Assembly: GCF_022458865.1 (NCBI RefSeq)
Contig: NZ_JAJNMU010000041.1
Coordinates: 1-59,424, forward strand
Source of the DNA: Paenibacillus periandrae
GTDB lineage: Bacteria; Bacillota; Bacilli; Paenibacillales; NBRC-103111
DNA: 59,424 nt
Reading direction: 5' to 3'
Position numbers and translations under genes: made by a program. The notes under the pieces were generated by a model, which saw only the letters and a list, made by a program, of their open reading frames with translations, had not been told where the DNA came from and searched no databases. Shown in pieces: positions 51,054 through 59,424 of this stretch (the first letter of the stretch is position 1; every line of letters starts with the position of its first letter).

Positions 51054-51788
51054 TTAAAGGGATGGAGTTTCCGGCTTCACATCATCACCGGATTTACGAG
51101 ACCTTTTACGCTTTGTAAACAGTCGTTCAGCGTTTTTTTTTAAGCCGTACAGCGCATAAAGAAGCAGCGGTACAAAAATCATTTTAGATAATGTTCCTGG
51201 AAATTGAATCGCTACAACAACGGCGATGATGACAACAACCGGCGTAATCCAGATCGCTTTTTTGGGAATGCCCATTTTTTTGAAATTAGGGTATTTGACT
51301 GTGCTAACCATCAAATAGGATAACAACAATGTACTTAGCACGAGTACAAACGTATTTAATTCATTGTGAAAGAGTGCCAATGTACACAAGACACCACCAG
51401 CAGCAGGGATCGGCAAGCCGATAAAATAGCCAGGAGTACTTGCAATCACGTTAAACCGTGCCAAACGAAGTGCACCGCAAATTGGAAAAGCTGCAGTTGC
51501 AATCCAGGCTGTTGCGGCATTCAATTCTGTAAAAGCCACAACATACATAATAAAAGCCGGTGCTACACCAAACGAAATGACATCGGATAGGGAATCCAAT
51601 TCTTTACCAAATTCACTTTGTACGTTCAACGCTCGAGCAACTCGTCCATCCAAACCATCCAGAAGCATGGCAATAATTACCATAATAGCAGCTAAGTCCG
51701 GTTGCTTATTGAAAACGAGAATGATCGCGATAATTCCCAAAAATAGATTTCCTATTGTGAAAATATTGGGAAGAGATTTTGTCAGCAT
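51054..51788 (-). CDS. pssA: CDP-diacylglycerol-serine O-phosphatidyltransferase
   Basis: 244 aa membrane enzyme with about six to eight hydrophobic helices. The CDP-alcohol phosphotransferase motif D-G-x2-A-R-x8-G-x3-D-x3-D is complete (DGRVARALNVQSEFGKELDS followed by LSD). Makes phosphatidylserine, precursor of phosphatidylethanolamine. Its own promoter and terminator isolate it between disA and yacL, an insertion relative to B. subtilis. Confidence 0.92.
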   Translation of the reverse strand: MLTKSLPNIFTIGNLFLGIIAIILVFNKQPDLAAIMVIIAMLLDGLDGRVARALNVQSEFGKELDSLSDVISFGVAPAFIMYVVAFTELNAATAWIATAAFPICGALRLARFNVIASTPGYFIGLPIPAAGGVLCTLALFHNELNTFVLVLSTLLLSYLMVSTVKYPNFKKMGIPKKAIWITPVVVIIAVVVAIQFPGTLSKMIFVPLLLYALYGLKKNAERLFTKRKRSRKSGDDVKPETPSL

Positions 51789-51832
51789 GTTTTGTCCACC
51801 TCTGGTTTTACTTTACCCTAATACTTCTTACT

Positions 51833-51861
51833 ATATTAAGGCACCCACTGATTGTTTGCAA
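51833..51861 (-). promoter_or_regulatory. sigma-A promoter of pssA
   Basis: TTGCAA, a 17-bp spacer and TAATAT, just past the disA stop and about 45 bp before the pssA ATG. Confidence 0.7.
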
Positions 51862-51862
51862 G

Positions 51863-52942
51863 CTAAATGTGTCTGTCTATGAATACTTGATCCTTGATTC
51901 TTTTCAAACCTTCCTTGATCGTCCTTGCCCGAACCTCTCCAATCCCTTCCACTTCGTCCAATTCTCCGATCGTAGCCATCATTAAATGCGGGAGACGCCC
52001 AAACCGTTCCACAACATTTTGAATGATCGTAGAGGGCATCCGCGGAATCTTGTGCAGCACACGATAGCCTCTTGGAGAAACGGTTTCTTCGGCGCTGTTG
52101 CTGGCCGTTGGGTAGCCGAGCAGTCGTGCCACGTGATAATGGTCAAGCATCTCCTCGGATGCCAATCGTTTGAGGCTGTTAGTCAAATCCTTGATCTTCT
52201 CCTCATTCAGTTCCTTCACGTAATCCTTGAGCAGCAAATAAGCATCGTATTCAATCGTACCTACCAACTCTTCAAGCTGCATACTGATGAGTCTTCCTTC
52301 TGTTCCGAGCTCCACAATGTATCGCTTGATTTCAGCCTTGATGCGCAAGACCATCTCAACCCGCTGAATAACATTGGTCACATCATGCAGCGCAACCAGT
52401 TCTTCAAATTCAGATGCGCCCAGGTTGGTCAGAGCCTGGTCAAGCACCGATTTATATTTTTCCAGCGTCTGAATCGCTTGATTGGCTTTGGTCAGAATAA
52501 CGCCTATATCTTTTAACGAATAACGCAGGTGTCCTTGATACAGGGTAATAACATTACGTCTCTGTGATATAGATACCACAAGCTTGGAGGTTTGCTTCGC
52601 TACACGTTCAGCCGTACGATGCCGTATTCCCGTTTCAGTAGAAGAAATGGTGGAGTCCGGTATCAGCTGGGTATTGGCATATAAAATCATCTTCACATCT
52701 TCACTAAGAATGATCGCTCCGTCCATCTTGGCCAGCTCATATAAATAGTTGGGTGAAAAATCACAGTTAATCGAAAAACCGCCGTCAACCAGCTCCATCA
52801 CTTCCGGACTGTAGCCGACAACAATCAAAGCTCCGGTCTTGGCGCTCAGTACATTGTCGAGACCAGCTCTAAAAGCAGTTCCTGGCGCAACTAATTGCAA
52901 TAGCTGGTTCATTACATCTCTCTTTACTTCTTCCTTGCTCAT
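51863..52942 (-). CDS. disA: DNA integrity scanning diadenylate cyclase DisA
   Basis: 359 aa. DAC domain with DGA at residues 74-76 and RHRTAER near 107-113, the catalytic pair for c-di-AMP synthesis; a linker; and a C-terminal helix-hairpin-helix DNA-binding domain (GELDEVEGIGEVRARTIKE). Scans DNA and delays sporulation on damage. ATG 52942 has GGGAGG 6-7 nt upstream. Confidence 0.97.
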   Translation of the reverse strand: MSKEEVKRDVMNQLLQLVAPGTAFRAGLDNVLSAKTGALIVVGYSPEVMELVDGGFSINCDFSPNYLYELAKMDGAIILSEDVKMILYANTQLIPDSTISSTETGIRHRTAERVAKQTSKLVVSISQRRNVITLYQGHLRYSLKDIGVILTKANQAIQTLEKYKSVLDQALTNLGASEFEELVALHDVTNVIQRVEMVLRIKAEIKRYIVELGTEGRLISMQLEELVGTIEYDAYLLLKDYVKELNEEKIKDLTNSLKRLASEEMLDHYHVARLLGYPTASNSAEETVSPRGYRVLHKIPRMPSTIIQNVVERFGRLPHLMMATIGELDEVEGIGEVRARTIKEGLKRIKDQVFIDRHI

Positions 52943-52974
52943 GTTGTTCCTCCCTGCCGGCCCTGTTTTCACAT

Positions 52975-54342
52975 CTATCCCAGTGCTGCTTTTAATGCTT
53001 CTGATACTGTATTTACACCTATGATTTCTATGCCCGTGGGCGGTGTCCAGCCCTTCAGGCTTTTCTCAGGGACTATCACTCTGCGAAAACCAAGCTTCTC
53101 AGCTTCCCTGACTCGCTGATCGACACGGGAAACTCCACGCACCTCACCCGTCAACCCGACTTCGCCAAATACGACATCAAACGGCTGTGTTGGCTGCTCT
53201 CTGAGACTGGAGGCGATACTGACGGCGATGGCCAAATCAACAGCAGGTTCATCCAGCTTAATGCCACCGGCAACGTTAACATAGGCATCCTGATTTTGCA
53301 AAAACATGCCCATCCGCTTTTCCAATACTGCGATTATTAATGCAAGACGATTATGATCGATGCCTGTTGCCATCCGCCGCGGTGAAGGGAAATTTGTTGA
53401 CGATACAAGAGCCTGAAGCTCTACAAGCACAGGTCTTGTTCCCTCCATACTGGCTACAACCGTAGAACCAGCAACCCCAAGTGGCCTTTCCGATAAAAAT
53501 AGCTCCGAGGGATTGTTGACCTCAACCAAGCCCGTTTCCCGCATCTCAAAAATACCGATTTCGTTCGTTGACCCAAACCGGTTTTTCACGGCACGAAGGA
53601 GCCGATAGGAGTGGTGCCTTTCTCCTTCAAAATAAAGCACACAATCGACCATATGTTCGAGCATCCGCGGGCCGGCAATTGCCCCTTCTTTAGTAACATG
53701 ACCCACAAGCACCGTGGCAATACCTTTGATTTTGGCAATTCGCATAAAATGGCCTGTGCATTCTCTAACTTGGGATACACTCCCGGGTGCCGAGGTGACG
53801 GCTGGATGGTATACCGTTTGGATCGAATCGATCACCAGAAAATCCGGTTGCACCTCAGCAATAGACTCTTCTATCAGCTCCAGGTTCGTTTCACAAAGGA
53901 CATACAGCATTTCCGAGGACGCATTCAATCGATCAGCCCGAAGCTTGGTTTGTCGTATCGATTCTTCACCGGAAACGTAGAGAACCTTTTTTCCCACCTG
54001 CGTCAGATCATGCGAGGTTTGCAGCAGCAGCGTTGATTTACCAATACCAGGGTCGCCACCAACCAGAAGCAAGGAACCGGGAACCAAGCCTCCTCCCAGT
54101 ACTCGGTTCAATTCTTTATTACCCGTTAGGATGCGCTGTTCCTCTCCACTTTTTATATTTATGATCGATACTGCCTTTTCTTTCGTATGGAGTAAAGAAG
54201 AATGTGTCATCTGGGTTTTGGATATGGTTTCGATCTCTTCTACAAACGTGTTCCAAGCTTGACAACCCGGACACTTCCCTAACCATTTGGGCGAATCGTA
54301 TCCGCACTCCTGACAGCAGAATTTTGTTTTTTGCTTAGCCAT
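52975..54342 (-). CDS. radA: DNA repair protein RadA
   Basis: 455 aa. N-terminal zinc finger (CCQECGY...CPGC), RecA-like ATPase with GGDPGIGKSTLLLQT, the RadA signature KNRFGSTNEIG, and a C-terminal Lon-protease-like domain. Helps branch migration in recombination and natural transformation. ATG 54342 lies after GGGAG. Confidence 0.96.
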   Translation of the reverse strand: MAKQKTKFCCQECGYDSPKWLGKCPGCQAWNTFVEEIETISKTQMTHSSLLHTKEKAVSIINIKSGEEQRILTGNKELNRVLGGGLVPGSLLLVGGDPGIGKSTLLLQTSHDLTQVGKKVLYVSGEESIRQTKLRADRLNASSEMLYVLCETNLELIEESIAEVQPDFLVIDSIQTVYHPAVTSAPGSVSQVRECTGHFMRIAKIKGIATVLVGHVTKEGAIAGPRMLEHMVDCVLYFEGERHHSYRLLRAVKNRFGSTNEIGIFEMRETGLVEVNNPSELFLSERPLGVAGSTVVASMEGTRPVLVELQALVSSTNFPSPRRMATGIDHNRLALIIAVLEKRMGMFLQNQDAYVNVAGGIKLDEPAVDLAIAVSIASSLREQPTQPFDVVFGEVGLTGEVRGVSRVDQRVREAEKLGFRRVIVPEKSLKGWTPPTGIEIIGVNTVSEALKAALG

Positions 54343-54443
54343 CTGTATTCTCCCTGCTGAATTCAATTGTTAGCTTTATTATAATCGTATCCATCAAAGT
54401 TTACCATTTTGCACAAGTAATGAAAACCCTTGCCCTGACAAAG

Positions 54444-54483
54444 AAAAAAGCACCCTTCCCTCTGTGTGTAGAAGGAAAGATGC
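54444..54483 (-). terminator. Terminator of the ctsR-clpC operon
   Basis: A 14-bp stem (GCATCTTTCCTTCT/AGAGGGAAGGGTGC with G-U pairs) and six-base loop are followed by TTTTTTC on the minus strand, after clpC. Confidence 0.85.
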
Positions 54484-54526
54484 CTCGTTGTTTTATTAAA
54501 GCGATTGTTCAAAAAGTGATTGCTAA

Positions 54527-56950
54527 TTAAGACTGAGCTACGGTCAGCTCTCCATCTTTTTCATCGATCACCAACGAGTTGCCCTTAACGATCGTGCCGC
54601 GAAGCAGTTCCTCGGAAAGACGGTCTTCAATATGTTTTTGGATCGCTCTACGAAGCGGTCTCGCACCATATGTCGGATCGTAGCCTTCTTTGGCCAGAAA
54701 TGCTTTGGCTTTGTCAGTGAGAACAAAATCAACATCCTGTTCCTTAAGACGCTTGCTCAGGTCAGCTGCCATCAATGCCACAATTTGCCCGATATGCTGC
54801 TCATCCAAGGAATGGAATACGATGGTTTCATCGATTCTGTTCAGGAATTCAGGACGGAAGCTTTTCTTCAACTCGCCCATTACTTTATCTTTCATGTTGC
54901 TATAATCTTTACCTGCATCCTGGTTAGCCGTGAACCCAAGTGAAGAATTTTTCTTGATCACATCTGCCCCAACATTTGAGGTCATAATAATCAGCGTGTT
55001 GCGGAAGTCAACCGTACGGCCCTTGGAATCCGTTAAACGTCCATCCTCCAGCACTTGAAGTAAAATGTTGAATACTTCAGGATGCGCTTTTTCAATCTCA
55101 TCCAGGAGTACTACGGAATAAGGCTTACGGCGAACTTTCTCGGTAAGCTGACCACCTTCTTCATAGCCTACATATCCTGGAGGCGCCCCAACCAGACGCG
55201 AGGTCGAATGCTTCTCCATATATTCGGACATATCGATCCGAATGACCGCATTTTCATCGCCAAACAACGATTCCGCTAACGCACGTGCCAGCTCGGTTTT
55301 ACCTACACCTGTAGGTCCCAGGAAGATGAATGATCCAATCGGACGCTTCGGATCCTTAAGACCTGCTCTTGCACGACGTATCGCGCGGCTGACCGCTTTA
55401 ACAGCTTCTTCTTGACCGATGACACGATCATGTAAAATGGATTCCATTTTGAGCAGACGTTCGGTTTCTTCTTCAGCCAATTTGAGGACCGGAATCCCCG
55501 TCCAGCTTGCTACTACCTGAGCGATATCCTCAGGAGTGACCTCGGAATCCGTACTGCCTTGCTTCTCTTTCCATTCATTCTTGGTGGAATCGAGTTCCTC
55601 ACGCATTTTTTGCTCCGTATCACGCAATGAAGCAGCCTTTTCAAACTCTTGGCTTTGTACGGCAGCATCTTTCTCTTTACGCACATCCTCCAGCTTGCTC
55701 TCCAGCTTTTTCAAATCCGGTGGTACGGTATACGAGCGAAGTCTCACTCTGGAGCCAGCTTCATCCATCAAGTCGATTGCTTTATCGGGCAGGAAACGAT
55801 CAGGAATGTATCGATCCGATAATTGAACAGCTTGCACAATCGCTTCATCCGTAATTTTCACACGGTGATGGGCCTCGTAACGGTCACGTAAGCCGTACAA
55901 AATTTGAATCGCTTCTTCCGGTGAAGGCTGGTCAACCGTAATTGGCTGGAACCGTCTTTCCAAAGCAGCATCTTTCTCAATATACTTGCGGTACTCATCC
56001 AGCGTCGTTGCACCAATGCATTGAAGCTCTCCACGAGCCAGAGCCGGTTTTAAAATGTTGGATGCATCGATAGCACCTTCAGCGCCGCCAGCTCCAATCA
56101 AGGTATGCAGCTCGTCAATGAACAATACAATATTGCCTGCTTGGCGAATTTCATCCATGATTTTTTTAAGGCGATCTTCAAACTCACCACGGTATTTAGT
56201 ACCTGCTACTACAGATCCCATATCGAGTGTCATAACACGTTTATCACGAAGAGTTTCCGGAATTTCGTTGTTAATAATCTTTTGAGCCAAGCCCTCAGCT
56301 ATCGCTGTTTTCCCGACTCCAGGCTCACCTATAAGCACAGGGTTGTTTTTGGTTCTGCGGCTCAACACCTGAATAACACGCTCGATTTCTTTGCTTCTAC
56401 CAATAACCGGATCCAAATGCCCCTCTTTTGCATAAGCAGTCAGATCGCGAGCCAAACCATCCAACGTTGGCGTATTTACATTAACTGTATTAGCATGGCT
56501 TGTTGTTACAGTTTCACTGCTGCCCAGTAATTGCAGAACTTGCTGACGCGCTTTATTTAAGCTGACACCCAAGTTATTCAATACTCGCGCGGCTACACCT
56601 TCACCTTCACGAATAAGACCAAGCAGAATATGCTCTGTTCCAACATAAGTATGGCCAAGCTTGCGTGCTTCATCCATAGACAGCTCTATAACTTTCTTGG
56701 CACGTGGTGTGTATGCGATGTTGGTCGGCTGCTCTTGACCCCGGCCTATCAAAGCTTCCACTTCGTCTTGAATTTTCTCCAAGCCGAGTCCCAAAGCAAT
56801 CAGTGCTTTGGCCGCTATGCCATCGCCTTCACGGATAAGTCCAAGCAAGATATGCTCCGTACCGATATTATTATGGCCCAAACGAACAGCTTCCTCTTGA
56901 GCTAAAGACAATACTTTCTGCGCACGTTCCGTAAATCTTCCAAACATCAT
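54527..56950 (-). CDS. clpC: AAA+ unfoldase ClpC
   Basis: 807 aa. Two Clp N-repeats (residues 4-150), first AAA with GEPGVGKTAIAEGLA, a UVR/coiled-coil region around EFEKAASLRDTEQKM, second AAA with GPTGVGKTELARALA and the LGFTANQD loop region where ClpP contacts lie. Partner of ClpP and of McsB-tagged substrates. ATG 56950 lies 8 nt after GAAAGGTG. Fourth gene of the CtsR operon. Confidence 0.98.
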   Translation of the reverse strand: MMFGRFTERAQKVLSLAQEEAVRLGHNNIGTEHILLGLIREGDGIAAKALIALGLGLEKIQDEVEALIGRGQEQPTNIAYTPRAKKVIELSMDEARKLGHTYVGTEHILLGLIREGEGVAARVLNNLGVSLNKARQQVLQLLGSSETVTTSHANTVNVNTPTLDGLARDLTAYAKEGHLDPVIGRSKEIERVIQVLSRRTKNNPVLIGEPGVGKTAIAEGLAQKIINNEIPETLRDKRVMTLDMGSVVAGTKYRGEFEDRLKKIMDEIRQAGNIVLFIDELHTLIGAGGAEGAIDASNILKPALARGELQCIGATTLDEYRKYIEKDAALERRFQPITVDQPSPEEAIQILYGLRDRYEAHHRVKITDEAIVQAVQLSDRYIPDRFLPDKAIDLMDEAGSRVRLRSYTVPPDLKKLESKLEDVRKEKDAAVQSQEFEKAASLRDTEQKMREELDSTKNEWKEKQGSTDSEVTPEDIAQVVASWTGIPVLKLAEEETERLLKMESILHDRVIGQEEAVKAVSRAIRRARAGLKDPKRPIGSFIFLGPTGVGKTELARALAESLFGDENAVIRIDMSEYMEKHSTSRLVGAPPGYVGYEEGGQLTEKVRRKPYSVVLLDEIEKAHPEVFNILLQVLEDGRLTDSKGRTVDFRNTLIIMTSNVGADVIKKNSSLGFTANQDAGKDYSNMKDKVMGELKKSFRPEFLNRIDETIVFHSLDEQHIGQIVALMAADLSKRLKEQDVDFVLTDKAKAFLAKEGYDPTYGARPLRRAIQKHIEDRLSEELLRGTIVKGNSLVIDEKDGELTVAQS

Positions 56951-57018
56951 ATATAACACACCTTTCTGTTATAAAATAAGAAATTACTAACACTTTAGCA
57001 TAACGCCCTATGGCTGCG

Positions 57019-58080
57019 CTACTCAGGTGTGAGCCTTTCCCGTATGAGCTGCGCCCTTCGTATATCTCTTTCTTCAGAGCTCAACTTTTCTCCTGCATGC
57101 TGCTGCAAAAAGCCCGGTTGTGTCATAACCATAAGCTCGTTCATAACTTGCATAGGGACATTTTTGATAATGCCCAAATCAATACCAAGCCGAACATCCG
57201 AAAGTCGCTGAGCGGCTTCCTTGGAATCCATGATCGCTGCATAAGACATGATGCCAAAGGATCGGCTTACACGGTCCACCAATTTTGCTTTCATTTCAAG
57301 CTGAAGCTTCTCTCTGGCCCCGCGTTCATGCTCGATAAGCTGGGTGACTACCCCACATAAGTTATCGATAATTTCCTTCTCTGATTGACCTAAAGTGATC
57401 TGATTGGAAATCTGAAACAGATTGCCCAAAGCCTCGCTGCCTTCGCCATACAAACCACGTACAGCCAAGCCTACCTGTGTAATGGCCGACAAAATCCGAT
57501 TAATTTGCTGGGTTATGACCAATGCTGGTAAATGAATCATGACCGAAGCCCTGATTCCGGTGCCAACGTTTGTCGGACAACTGGTTAAATACCCACGTTT
57601 TTCATCAAAAGCATAGTTCAGCTGCTCTTCAAAAACATCGTCCAGCTGATTTGCCAAATCCCACGCTTCCTGAATCTGAAATCCTGAACACAAGCACTGA
57701 ATTCGCAAATGATCTTCTTCGTTCAGCATAATGCTGATGGATTCATTATCGCTTAAAATAACGGCCCCGTTGCGCGACTCATTAGCTAAAGCGGGACTGA
57801 TCAAATGTTTTTCTACCAGCACTCGCTTTTCAAGCTCATCCAATTCGTCCAAGTTCAGGATCGAGAAATCACTAATCGTCCGTAATTCCTCATTCTGCAA
57901 AAGGCCCGTTAACTGATCCAGCACTTCCTTGGACTGATCACTTGTCGATAACATAGGAAAAGGATGCGACTGCAGGTTTCTGGCAATACGTACTCTGCTG
58001 CTGATTACAATATCTGAGTCGGGGCTTTCACCCTTCATCCAATCACTTAAGGCTTGTTCTGTAAACCGATTTGTTACCAT
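57019..58080 (-). CDS. mcsB: Protein arginine kinase McsB
   Basis: 353 aa ATP:guanido phosphotransferase fold: SSRVRIARNLQSHPFPM and CPTNVGTGIRASVMIHLPAL, whose Cys sits in the active site. The C-terminal RDIRRA fits the RDxxRA motif that binds phospho-arginine allosterically. Marks proteins for ClpCP. Follows mcsA and precedes clpC. Confidence 0.97.
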   Translation of the reverse strand: MVTNRFTEQALSDWMKGESPDSDIVISSRVRIARNLQSHPFPMLSTSDQSKEVLDQLTGLLQNEELRTISDFSILNLDELDELEKRVLVEKHLISPALANESRNGAVILSDNESISIMLNEEDHLRIQCLCSGFQIQEAWDLANQLDDVFEEQLNYAFDEKRGYLTSCPTNVGTGIRASVMIHLPALVITQQINRILSAITQVGLAVRGLYGEGSEALGNLFQISNQITLGQSEKEIIDNLCGVVTQLIEHERGAREKLQLEMKAKLVDRVSRSFGIMSYAAIMDSKEAAQRLSDVRLGIDLGIIKNVPMQVMNELMVMTQPGFLQQHAGEKLSSEERDIRRAQLIRERLTPE

Positions 58081-58114
58081 AAGCTTGCCTCCTGCCTGCT
58101 CAAAGGAACTAAAC

Positions 58115-58630
58115 TTATCCTTCTAGTACTTTTTTCTCCAAGTTACGAATCTCGTCCCGAAGCTCAGCCGCTTGCTCAAATTCTTCATTTTCAATTCGAT
58201 GCAAAAGCTCTTTCTTCAAGCATTCGATTTCCCGCTTATGCTTTATTAACCCACCTGAACGTTTAGGAACCTTTCCTGTGTGAACGGTGCTGCCATGAAC
58301 TCGTTTAAATAAAGGATCCAGCTTTTCATCGAAGTATTTATAACAAGAGCTGCAGCCAAATCTGCCTACTTTGCTGAACTGGCTGTACGTTAATCCGCAA
58401 TTCTCACAACGGCTTGGCTGGGCTTTAGGGGTTAAGCCTTGGCTGGCAGGATCGAAGTCCAGGAGCCCTGAGAGTAAATTATGAATCGAAAACCCATTCG
58501 GTGTCCCGGGGATTAATTCTCCCTTGTCTCTTGCGCATGATTCACAAATGTGAAATTCCGTTTTTTCCCCATTAAGAATTTTGGTAAAATGAAGTGTTGC
58601 CTGTTTTTTGCCGCACTCCTGACAAATCAT
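58115..58630 (-). CDS. mcsA: McsA, zinc-finger activator of McsB
   Basis: 171 aa. Several CxxC pairs (CQEC, CESC, CENC, CSSC) and a C-terminal UVR-like helix pair (RIENEEFEQAAELRDEIRNL). Needed for McsB activity and CtsR control. Second gene of the operon. Confidence 0.96.
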   Translation of the reverse strand: MICQECGKKQATLHFTKILNGEKTEFHICESCARDKGELIPGTPNGFSIHNLLSGLLDFDPASQGLTPKAQPSRCENCGLTYSQFSKVGRFGCSSCYKYFDEKLDPLFKRVHGSTVHTGKVPKRSGGLIKHKREIECLKKELLHRIENEEFEQAAELRDEIRNLEKKVLEG

Positions 58631-58642
58631 TGGAATCCCTCC

Positions 58643-59104
58643 TTATTTGCTCAACAAGGAAATCAACATGGCTTTTAAAATCTTGGCACGGATCTCATCC
58701 CGGAGAGGCAGCTTCAGTTGGAGAACGTCTCTAGAGATCGCTGCTCTCATCATCGCTGCTTCTCTTGCGGTAATATATCCACTTTCCTCCAACTGGTAAA
58801 GCAAGCCCTCTGAGGTTCCTTGATCGATCTGTGAGCAAATCGTTTTGAAAATAAGATCGAGAACAGACCCGTGAGCGTTCAGCTCGATTTTTTGAATGCG
58901 GATATAACCGCCGCCGCCGCGTTTGCTCTCTACAATATAACCCTTTTCCAATGTAAACCGGGTACTGATGACATAATTAATTTGAGAAGGAACACATTCA
59001 AATTGATCCGCCAAATCGTTACGTTGTATATCTACTACGCCTTCATCGCTTAACTGCAAAATACTTTTCAGGTATTGCTCGATGACTTCCGAGACATTAC
59101 GCAT
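58643..59104 (-). CDS. ctsR: Heat-shock repressor CtsR
   Basis: 153 aa. Winged helix with FECVPSQINYVISTRFTLEK, and the heat-sensing glycine loop KRGGGGYIRI. Represses class III heat-shock genes and is inactivated by McsB/heat. ATG 59104 lies 8 nt after AGGAGG. A CtsR operator overlaps its own promoter region, so it is autoregulated. Confidence 0.97.
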   Translation of the reverse strand: MRNVSEVIEQYLKSILQLSDEGVVDIQRNDLADQFECVPSQINYVISTRFTLEKGYIVESKRGGGGYIRIQKIELNAHGSVLDLIFKTICSQIDQGTSEGLLYQLEESGYITAREAAMMRAAISRDVLQLKLPLRDEIRAKILKAMLISLLSK

Positions 59105-59131
59105 CAATTCGACCTCCTTACGAGAAGTAAA

Positions 59132-59153
59132 TTGACTTTGACTTTCTTTGACT
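59132..59153 (-). promoter_or_regulatory. CtsR operator
   Basis: AGTCAAAGAAAGTCAAA matches the heptad direct repeat (A/G)GTCAAA-N3-(A/G)GTCAAA. A third AGTCAA follows directly, overlapping by one base. It lies 8 bp downstream of the -10. Confidence 0.92.
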
Positions 59154-59161
59154 TTAATTTT

Positions 59162-59189
59162 ATTATAGCAGTTTTCTGATAATTTGCAA
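59162..59189 (-). promoter_or_regulatory. sigma-A promoter of ctsR-mcsA-mcsB-clpC
   Basis: TTGCAA, a 16-bp spacer and TATAAT, about 58 bp before the ctsR ATG. Confidence 0.75.
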
Positions 59190-59250
59190 CTGGGAGCTGC
59201 ATCATTTTATTTTCCGCTTTTCAGACCGTTTTAATTCTTTAAATCCAAAC

Positions 59251-59290
59251 AAAAAATAACCTTTTCGGATATTTATCCAAAAGGTTATTT
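59251..59290 (-). terminator. rRNA operon terminator
   Basis: Stem AAATAACCTTTT/AAAAGGTTATTT (12 bp) continues as GGATA/TATCC with one bulged base, then six T on the minus strand. Lies 8 bp beyond the 5S 3' end. Confidence 0.9.
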
Positions 59291-59297
59291 TCACTGT

Positions 59298-59414
59298 GCT
59301 TGGCGACGTCCTACTCTCCCAGAACCCTGCGGTTCAAGTACCATTGGCGCTGAAGGGCTTAACGGTCGTGTTCGAGATGGGAACGCGTGGTTCCCCTTCG
59401 CCATCGTCACCAAA
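59298..59414 (-). rRNA. rrf: 5S rRNA
   Basis: 117 nt, from TTTGGTGACGATGGCGAAG to GGACGTCGCCAAGC on the minus strand. Contains the loop TTCCCATCTCGAACACGA and the terminal stem; the whole gene lies in the window. It is the last gene of an rRNA operon extending beyond the right edge. Confidence 0.97.
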
Positions 59415-59424
59415 CGGGATTTTT

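Noticed and set aside
59105..59297. tRNA genes beside the 5S gene
   Set aside because: No cloverleaf or CCA-type 3' end was found between ctsR and 5S; only the promoter, operator and terminator are there.
1..59414. Mobile element, prophage or defence island
   Set aside because: No transposase, integrase, recombinase or restriction gene and no terminal repeats; the gene content is core throughout.

Overview
The window is a core-genome segment of a low-to-moderate GC, endospore-forming Firmicute. Gene order, Shine-Dalgarno-rich gene starts and the sporulation/germination set (SpoIIM-type protein, PdaB, KbaA, GerD, CwlD, sigma-H) point to Bacillales. Protein sequences close to but distinct from Bacillus subtilis, plus some gene-order differences (cysH-sat beside rpsI, pssA beside disA, no ecf genes after rplQ), suggest Paenibacillaceae, probably Paenibacillus or a near relative. 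The family assignment is inference from gene content; no database search was possible.

The segment lies between two rRNA operons transcribed in the same direction. The left edge holds the first bases of a 16S gene with its tandem promoters, and the right edge holds a complete 5S gene, both on the minus strand. Nearly everything between is also on the minus strand, so the natural reading direction is right to left. The exceptions are pdaB and gerD.

Reading from the right: the CtsR-controlled stress operon ctsR-mcsA-mcsB-clpC, with a CtsR operator at its promoter, is followed by radA and disA, pssA with its own promoter and terminator, then yacL, ispD-ispF and gltX. A cysteine T-box leader precedes cysE-cysS-mrnC-rlmB-rae1. 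Next come sigH, then rpmG-secE-nusG-rplK-rplA, an L10 leader with rplJ-rplL, rsmC, rpoB-rpoC, the str operon (rplGB-rpsL-rpsG-fusA-tuf) and the S10-spc-alpha superoperon from rpsJ to rplQ. truA, an L13 leader with rplM-rpsI, the sulfate-assimilation pair cysH-sat, and the spore genes cwlD, salA, gerD, kbaA and pdaB follow. A SpoIIM-family gene and a small hypothetical gene end the set before the left rRNA operon.

Functionally the genes form the transcription-translation core (RNA polymerase core subunits, sigma-H, most ribosomal proteins, elongation factors, two aminoacyl-tRNA synthetases, rRNA/tRNA modification, Sec translocon), protein quality control, c-di-AMP synthesis and DNA repair, isoprenoid and phospholipid steps, cysteine supply, and spore formation or germination.

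I found no mobile element, CRISPR array, prophage or defence system. The least explained structure is a family of short hairpin repeats with a 38-nt period, placed directly upstream of the ribosome binding sites of rpmJ, rplX and rplJ. Other unusual points are palindromes inside the promoter spacers of several of these operons, and a long dyad that covers the ribosome binding site of cwlD.
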